A stretch of DNA of 10,313 nt. Origin: JAQGMV01 sp050260255 (GTDB lineage: Bacteria > Pseudomonadota > Gammaproteobacteria > Burkholderiales > SG8-41). This document shows, piece by piece, positions 6,775-10,313 of this stretch; position 1 is the first letter of the stretch, and each line of letters begins with the position of its first letter. A program made the position numbers and the translations under genes. The notes below the pieces were generated by a model that did no database searches, was not told the origin of the DNA, and worked only from the letters and a program-made list of their open reading frames with translations. The stretch covers positions 1 to 10,313 of the forward strand of contig JBLNBW010000053.1 of NCBI GenBank assembly GCA_050260255.1, in the 5' to 3' direction.

Positions 6775-6794
6775 GCAGCGGCTGATATATTGTC
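6775..6794 (-). promoter_or_regulatory. Conserved upstream element A, copy 1 (small gene A)
   Basis: GCAGCGGCTGATATATTGTC on the plus strand matches 7311-7330 at 17 of 20 bases. It begins 105 bp upstream of the start codon of small gene A; the other copy is 104 bp from its gene. An activator site upstream of the promoter is the simplest reading. This copy also contains the inverted repeat GCTGA (7 bases) TCAGC at 6781-6797, which the second copy lacks. Confidence 0.6.
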
Positions 6795-6918
6795 AGCAGC
6801 CGAATCAATTATTCTTGGGGATGCAGGCGTAACGGCCATGCGATCGGTTGGCCCTGGCAGTTCATGTGCTGCACAGCTCGAGCTTGAGGCAGGCAACGCA
6901 GGCGGTGCATCTAAAGAA

Positions 6919-6943
6919 GACGCGGCAGGATCGCTGCCGCGTC
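6919..6943 (-). terminator. Rho-independent terminator of small gene B
   Basis: A perfect ten-base stem, GACGCGGCAG at 6919-6928 with its complement at 6934-6943, and a five-base loop. On the minus strand it is followed by TTCTTT. It lies 63 bp after the stop codon of small gene B. It separates that gene from small gene A, so the two paralogs are probably transcribed independently. Confidence 0.8.
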
Positions 6944-7006
6944 GCCTCCAGCAGCTCGCGGCCACTGGAGTACCCCCGGGGGAGGAGGAGCCCCGGAGAG
7001 ATGGCG

Positions 7007-7207
7007 CTAGTGTTTCACCGTGGACTTGCCGAAGAGCTGCTCGGTCAGGTCTTCAAGCTTATGCAGCGTCCACAGCAACCCGTCCGCGAAAAGATCGGCG
7101 TGGTGCATCGCATCGAGCGACAGCTGACGCTCGTGCTCGGACAGGTGAGACGCTTCGATTTTGCCGTAGATGGATGAGTCGTTTTTGACACTGGCTGCGG
7201 TTCTCAT
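7007..7207 (-). CDS. Small uncharacterised protein B (66 aa), paralog of the one at 6461-6670
   Basis: I do not recognise the family. This 66-residue protein is predicted to be mainly helical and soluble, with no signal peptide, membrane helix or cysteine. It shares IY.KI.A..LSEHER....AM..A.....GL.W with protein A at identical residue numbers, including the start methionine. It is more acidic and histidine-rich than its basic paralog (for example AMHHAD and LHKLEDL), so the two may have diverged in partner or role. The start at 7207 is preceded by an A/G-rich stretch (AAAGGAAAAGG), a fair ribosome binding site. A strong terminator follows. The gene is divergent from the second MFS gene across a 190-bp region containing copies of both upstream elements. 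Roles such as a small regulator or stress protein would be guesses. Confidence 0.83.
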   Translation of the reverse strand: MRTAASVKNDSSIYGKIEASHLSEHERQLSLDAMHHADLFADGLLWTLHKLEDLTEQLFGKSTVKH

Positions 7208-7245
7208 GGCCTTTTCCTTTCAACTTCGGCTTACGGGATCTGCTG

Positions 7246-7277
7246 GTAGCCGTCTATGCATCAATCACTTCGGTTAC
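7246..7277 (-). promoter_or_regulatory. Conserved upstream element B, copy 2 (small gene B)
   Basis: The counterpart of 6708-6739, identical at 22 of 32 bases and ending in the same plus-strand core ACTTCGGTT. A related sequence, ACTTCGGCTTAC, recurs closer to the gene at 7223-7234, next to the ribosome binding site. Small gene B therefore has two such cores about 44 bp apart, while gene A has one. Confidence 0.6.
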
Positions 7278-7310
7278 AGTATAAGCCGGTCCGACGGTAA
7301 ATGATGCGCC

Positions 7311-7330
7311 GCAGCAGCTGATAAGTTGTC
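7311..7330 (-). promoter_or_regulatory. Conserved upstream element A, copy 2 (small gene B)
   Basis: GCAGCAGCTGATAAGTTGTC matches copy 1 at 17 of 20 bases and lies at the same distance from its gene, 104 bp. It also lies 68 bp upstream of the start chosen for the divergent MFS gene and so could influence both. It overlaps the TTG at 7326 that would give a longer MFS product, which argues against that longer start. Confidence 0.6.
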
Positions 7331-7397
7331 TCGCGCCGGGATACTAAATCTTATTCGAAGCCCCGCGCCGACCGCGTTGAGGCACGCTACTCACCCG

Positions 7398-8609
7398 ATG
7401 ACTTTTTGGACCTTGTTCCGCGTTGCACCGCGACCCATCGCGTTCGGCATGCTGTATACGACTGCGGCGGCCGTGGGACAGACCATGCTCATCTCGCTTT
7501 TTCTTCCCGGCATCAAGGCGAGCCTCGGTCTGGGCGATGCGGACGTGGCTGTCATCTTCACGGTCGCTACGCTTGCGAGCGCGGCTGCGCTGTGGCAGGT
7601 CGGCACTTGGATCGACACGACGGACCTCATGCGCTATGCGCTCTCGTCCGCCACATTGCTCCTCTTATCCTGCGCGCTCGTGGCGGCGTCACCCGTTCCC
7701 GCCGTGTTCTTCGCCGCCATGTTTTGCTTGCGCCTGGCGGGCAACGGCTTGCTCAATCACGTGGCGATCACCGCGACGGCACGGCACTTCTCCGCCGAGC
7801 GTGGGCAGGCGTTGTCCATCGTGCTCCTCGGTACGTCGATCGCCGAAGGCCTGCTGCCGGCCGTGTTGCTGCCGCTTATTGCGGCATGGGGATGGCGCTG
7901 GACGCTCGTCGCGCTCGGGTGTTTCGGCTTTCTGCTGACACTCGTCGGCGCGCTTGTCATCAGGCGGGATATCGCTTTTCGGACAGCACATCCGCGCGTG
8001 GCCGCCATGCCGGCGAGTGCCGCGCCGGACAGTGCGTCCAGTGTCCCTGCCGATCGGAGCTATTTCCTATTCGCAGCGCCCCTTTTTGCCGGGATGTGGC
8101 TCTGCACGACCGCGGCCATCTTTCACCAGGCGCTCATAGCCGAGGCGAAAGGCTTTACGTTCCAGTGGTTCGCGGTGTCGTTCGTCGCATTCGCGATCGT
8201 GCGCGCGCCCGTGTCGATCGTCACCGGACGCATCGTGGATCGAATCGGGTCGGACATATTATTTTGCCTGCATCTATTGCCGTTCGTCCTCGGCACGGCG
8301 GCGCTGATCCTCGTCGATACGCGCTGGGTCGTGCCGTTTTTTTGGTTGTGCGCCGGCATCACGGGCGGAATAGGGGCGGTCGTACAGTCGACGGTCGTCG
8401 CCGAGCGTGTGCGACGCGAGCAACTAGGCAGGGCGCGCAGCGTGCTCGGCGCGGCGGGGATCGTTGCGAGCGCCGTGGCGCCGTCACTCTATGGCTACGC
8501 GCTCGCCGGTGGCGCCACGATGACGGCTGTCTTATGGTCGTCGGTGCTATTCATGCTTGTTGCCACCGGCCTCGGCATCGTCGCAGCCAAACGCCGCCGC
8601 TCGCGATAA
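7398..8609 (+). CDS. Major facilitator superfamily transporter (second, unrelated to the first)
   Basis: A 403-residue inner-membrane carrier with about twelve hydrophobic segments. The first half includes YTTAAAVGQTMLISLFLPGI and a weak motif-A position (GTWIDTTDLMRY). The second half has a better motif-A relative at TGRIVDRIGSD. A hydrophilic linker rich in A, P and S (about residues 210-230) separates the halves. The product ends in the basic tail AAKRRRSR. The substrate cannot be read. The frame is open to a TTG at 7326, but the 24 extra residues do not look like an MFS N-terminus and overlap a conserved regulatory element, so the ATG at 7398 was chosen. That start has no good ribosome binding site: the nearest GAGG is about 16 bases away. 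The exact start is therefore uncertain. Confidence 0.88.
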   Translation: MTFWTLFRVAPRPIAFGMLYTTAAAVGQTMLISLFLPGIKASLGLGDADVAVIFTVATLASAAALWQVGTWIDTTDLMRYALSSATLLLLSCALVAASPVPAVFFAAMFCLRLAGNGLLNHVAITATARHFSAERGQALSIVLLGTSIAEGLLPAVLLPLIAAWGWRWTLVALGCFGFLLTLVGALVIRRDIAFRTAHPRVAAMPASAAPDSASSVPADRSYFLFAAPLFAGMWLCTTAAIFHQALIAEAKGFTFQWFAVSFVAFAIVRAPVSIVTGRIVDRIGSDILFCLHLLPFVLGTAALILVDTRWVVPFFWLCAGITGGIGAVVQSTVVAERVRREQLGRARSVLGAAGIVASAVAPSLYGYALAGGATMTAVLWSSVLFMLVATGLGIVAAKRRRSR

Positions 8610-8623
8610 AGCGCGCGCAAGCC

Positions 8624-8640
8624 CGCCGCCGCTGGCGGCG
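8624..8640. terminator. Possible GC-rich hairpin between convergent genes
   Basis: CGCCGCC at 8624-8630 pairs with GGCGGCG at 8634-8640 around a three-base loop. It lies between the stop codons of the second MFS gene and the thioredoxin-TPR gene. No T-tract follows on either strand, so termination is only suggested by its position. Confidence 0.35.
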
Positions 8641-8654
8641 CGCCGAGCGCTCTG

Positions 8655-9506
8655 TCAGTTCAGGGCGCTGGCGAGCTTCTTACGGTACTCGGACACGAGG
8701 TCCGGGTGCGCAGCGGCGAGAGTGAACATCGCGAGCATCTGCTTGCGGGCCTCGCCGTCGCGCCAGGCCTTGTCCCGTCGGACGATTTCCAGCAGCTGCT
8801 CCATTGCCTCGCGCCACGCCTTCCGTCCCGCCAAGGCGCCGGCAAGGGCGAGGCGGCTGTCCACATCGGACGGATCTGCCGCGACGCGTGCTCGAAGATC
8901 GGTTTCGTTGCCACGCGACCGCGCGTAACCGATGCCCTGCTTCACCGCGGCGACGCGCGCATCCCAATCGATGTTGGGCCGTATGCCTTCCAGAAGTTGC
9001 GACGCTTCGTCCGGATTCCCGGTTTCGAGGAGGAGCTCGGCAAGATCTATGCGAGCCAGTTCATTCGATGCGTCGAGCGATACCGCTTGCCGCAGCGCAG
9101 CTTCGGCGCCCGCAGTGTCGCGAGCGGCACGCAAGCCGATTGCGCGCACACGGGCCGCCTCGGCCGGTGCCGGCGCGATTTTTTCGATGAAGGCGCGCAG
9201 CTCGCGCTCCGGCAGAACGCCGACGAACTGATCGACGTGCTCAGCGTCGCGGAATGCGCGAACATCGGGAATAGAGCGTATGCCGAAAACCTGCGACAGC
9301 TCGGGGTTCTCGTCGGAATTGACTTTCGCGAGCCGGAAGCGGCCATCGTATTCGACGGCGAGCCTCTCCAGCATGGGACCGAGCGTGCGGCACGGAGCGC
9401 ACCATGGCGCCCAGAAATCGACGAGAACGGGGATCTGCCGCGAAGTTTCGAGCACTTCCCGCTCGAACGTGGCCGAGGTGACATCCAGTACGTACGGTGA
9501 TTTCAC
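8655..9506 (-). CDS. Thioredoxin-TPR co-chaperone/holdase of the CnoX (YbbN) family
   Basis: A 283-residue cytoplasmic protein, essentially the length of E. coli CnoX/YbbN. Residues 1-112 form a thioredoxin domain with VDFWAPWCAPCR (C36 and C39) and the cis-proline region SIPDVRAF (P80). The rest is a TPR-like helical region (AGAEAALRQAVSLD, ARIDLAELLLETGN, DSRLALAGALAGR) typical of the YbbN C-terminus. In the known family the protein holds unfolded clients, protects them during oxidative (bleach) stress and cooperates with the GroEL and DnaK systems. E. coli CnoX has a non-redox motif at the CXXC position, whereas this protein keeps a full WCAPC and may also be a thiol reductase. The start is GTG at 9506, the only start in frame before a stop, with AGGGG three bases upstream. 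It lies 101 bp downstream of the M20 gene on the same strand. Confidence 0.93.
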   Translation of the reverse strand: MKSPYVLDVTSATFEREVLETSRQIPVLVDFWAPWCAPCRTLGPMLERLAVEYDGRFRLAKVNSDENPELSQVFGIRSIPDVRAFRDAEHVDQFVGVLPERELRAFIEKIAPAPAEAARVRAIGLRAARDTAGAEAALRQAVSLDASNELARIDLAELLLETGNPDEASQLLEGIRPNIDWDARVAAVKQGIGYARSRGNETDLRARVAADPSDVDSRLALAGALAGRKAWREAMEQLLEIVRRDKAWRDGEARKQMLAMFTLAAAHPDLVSEYRKKLASALN

Positions 9507-9574
9507 GCGCCCCTGCCTTGCGGTTTCGAGTCAACGCGAAGGTACGGGCGGGCGGCGGGCTTTTCAAGCGTAGT

Positions 9575-9601
9575 GAGGCGTACGCGAGCCGCGCACGCCT
9601 C
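9575..9601 (-). terminator. Possible terminator hairpin after the M20 peptidase gene
   Basis: GAGGCGT at 9575-9581 pairs with ACGCCTC at 9595-9601, with a further GCG/CGC pairing inside the loop. It lies six bases beyond the stop codon of the M20 gene on the minus strand. It lacks a following T-tract, so read-through into the thioredoxin-TPR gene is possible. Confidence 0.35.
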
Positions 9602-9607
9602 GGTCGA

Positions 9608-10313
9608 TCACTTGCCGACAGGTGCCTTGCCCGTCGAGAGGTCCATGATCATGCGGGCCGCCAGATAGAGGCGAGGCTCTATCGAGGCGCTGATGACGTA
9701 CTCGGCGTTGGTCGAGTGCGAGCCAAAACCGCGCAGGCCGAAACCCTCGACGACCGGCGCTTTGGTCTCCAGTGCAGCGAATGCCGCATCGGTGCCGCCC
9801 CCCGTCGGTCGATCACGCACAGTGAGCTTCTGTCCGATTTCTTCGTAGATCGAGCGCGCGTGAGCGCCGAGCGCGCGGGAAGCCTCGGTTGCCTGCAGCG
9901 GCGGGCGTCGCCGCTCGAAGGAGAGCTCCACTTTCGCTTTCGGCAGCAGTTGATTCTTGACGCGCTCGCGCAAGGTCTGCTCGATGCCGTCGAGATCGGA
10001 CACGCGATCGACGCGTATGTCGGCCTGTGCGGTCGCTTCCGGCGGGATCATGTTGCGCACGACCCCGGCGCGCGCGAGTGTCCAGTTGACCTGGCGGCCG
10101 ACCGACGGATCGGAAAGGTCCCGCGCCTGCAGAACCTGATGCGCCAGCTCGTAGAGCGCGTTCACGCCGCGCTCCGGCGCAGAGCCGGCATGGGAGGCCT
10201 GGCCCTTCACGACCAGGGTGGCAGCGCCGATACCGCTTGTCGCAAGGCGCACCTGATCGGTCTCCGGTCCGCCGCCGCCTTCGAACGACATCACGGCGTC
10301 GTGCTCGGCACCG
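9608..10313 (-). CDS. M20-family metallopeptidase, glutamate carboxypeptidase (CPG2)-like, C-terminal part
   Basis: The frame runs off the right edge, so the signal peptide region and most zinc ligands of the N-terminal half are missing; about 234 residues are visible. What remains matches the CPG2 layout. It has the metal-ligand segment VMSFEGGG, the dimerisation-domain entry with GQASHAGSAPERGVNAL, the segment NWTLARAGVVRNMIPPEA and the catalytic-domain return TGGGTDAAFAAL. GSHSTNAEYV follows, carrying the last conserved histidine ligand, then LYLAARMIMDL. Members hydrolyse C-terminal glutamate from folates or peptides using two zinc ions and are often exported. Actual substrate specificity here cannot be told. 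The closeness to CPG2 is judged from remembered motif order, not from a search. Confidence 0.92.
   Translation of the reverse strand, partial: GAEHDAVMSFEGGGGPETDQVRLATSGIGAATLVVKGQASHAGSAPERGVNALYELAHQVLQARDLSDPSVGRQVNWTLARAGVVRNMIPPEATAQADIRVDRVSDLDGIEQTLRERVKNQLLPKAKVELSFERRRPPLQATEASRALGAHARSIYEEIGQKLTVRDRPTGGGTDAAFAALETKAPVVEGFGLRGFGSHSTNAEYVISASIEPRLYLAARMIMDLSTGKAPVGK

Larger units (their letters stand above)
6671..7006. other. Intergenic region between the two small paralogous genes (336 bp)
   Basis: No convincing coding sequence lies here. From left to right it holds the ribosome binding site of small gene A, its conserved upstream element B (6708-6739) and element A (6775-6794). 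About 120 bases without recognisable content follow, then the intrinsic terminator of small gene B (6919-6943). Last comes a GC-rich hairpin (6976-6981 with 6991-6996, loop of nine) just after that gene's stop. The plus-strand open frames running through it are antisense to the small gene and show no family resemblance. Confidence 0.7.

Noticed and set aside
6790..7188. Plus-strand open frames antisense to small gene B.
   Set aside because: The minus frame has a paralog that aligns residue by residue, which the plus frames do not.
7326..7397. TTG start giving 24 extra residues on the second MFS protein.
   Set aside because: The extra residues are not typical of an MFS N-terminus and the TTG falls inside the duplicated regulatory element A.
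7406..8725. Plus-strand open frame of 439 codons overlapping the second MFS gene.
   Set aside because: Its translation is arginine- and histidine-rich without motifs, while the alternative frame gives a regular MFS protein.
1..10313. CRISPR arrays, insertion sequences, tRNA or rRNA genes.
   Set aside because: I found no spaced identical repeats, transposase motifs, terminal inverted repeats or cloverleaf sequences while reading both strands.

Overview
The window is GC-rich, densely coding DNA with gene families typical of Pseudomonadota: a CnoX/YbbN-type thioredoxin, a DUF3597 protein, a YdhR-type monooxygenase and a CPG2-like M20 peptidase. A betaproteobacterial (Burkholderiales-like) source is my inference. 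I see no insertion sequences, prophage genes, CRISPR arrays, tRNAs or rRNAs, so it reads as an ordinary chromosomal segment.

Layout, left to right. (1) 1-497: C-terminal part of an AraC-family regulator (+). (2) 501-1705: two minus-strand genes, a YdhR-type small monooxygenase preceded by a short-chain dehydrogenase. (3) 1856-4579: a membrane-bound c-di-GMP enzyme (+) with order TM-CHASE3-TM-PAS-LOV-(A)GDEF-EAL. It is followed at 4636-5844 by an MFS transporter with a strong ribosome binding site and a palindromic terminator. (4) 5889-7207 (-): a DUF3597 protein and two small paralogous proteins of 69 and 66 aa that I do not recognise. (5) 7398-8609 (+): a second, unrelated MFS transporter. 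(6) 8655-9506 (-): a thioredoxin-TPR holdase of CnoX/YbbN type with an intact CXXC. (7) 9608-10313 (-): the C-terminal part of an M20 metallopeptidase resembling glutamate carboxypeptidase.

Two things stand out. First, the second PAS domain of the c-di-GMP protein is a LOV photoreceptor domain. It has the adduct-forming cysteine and all the main flavin-contacting polar residues, but the signalling glutamine is replaced by valine. That suggests a blue-light-responsive c-di-GMP enzyme with non-standard signal relay. Second, the two small paralogs share more than protein sequence. Their upstream regions carry two conserved DNA elements at nearly identical distances from the start codons (about 38 and 105 nt), so each copy appears to be an independently promoted, co-regulated gene of an undescribed small-protein family beside a DUF3597 gene.

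The neighbouring genes do not form one evident pathway. Functional links between the light/c-di-GMP protein, the MFS transporter behind it and the small-protein locus are speculation from proximity.
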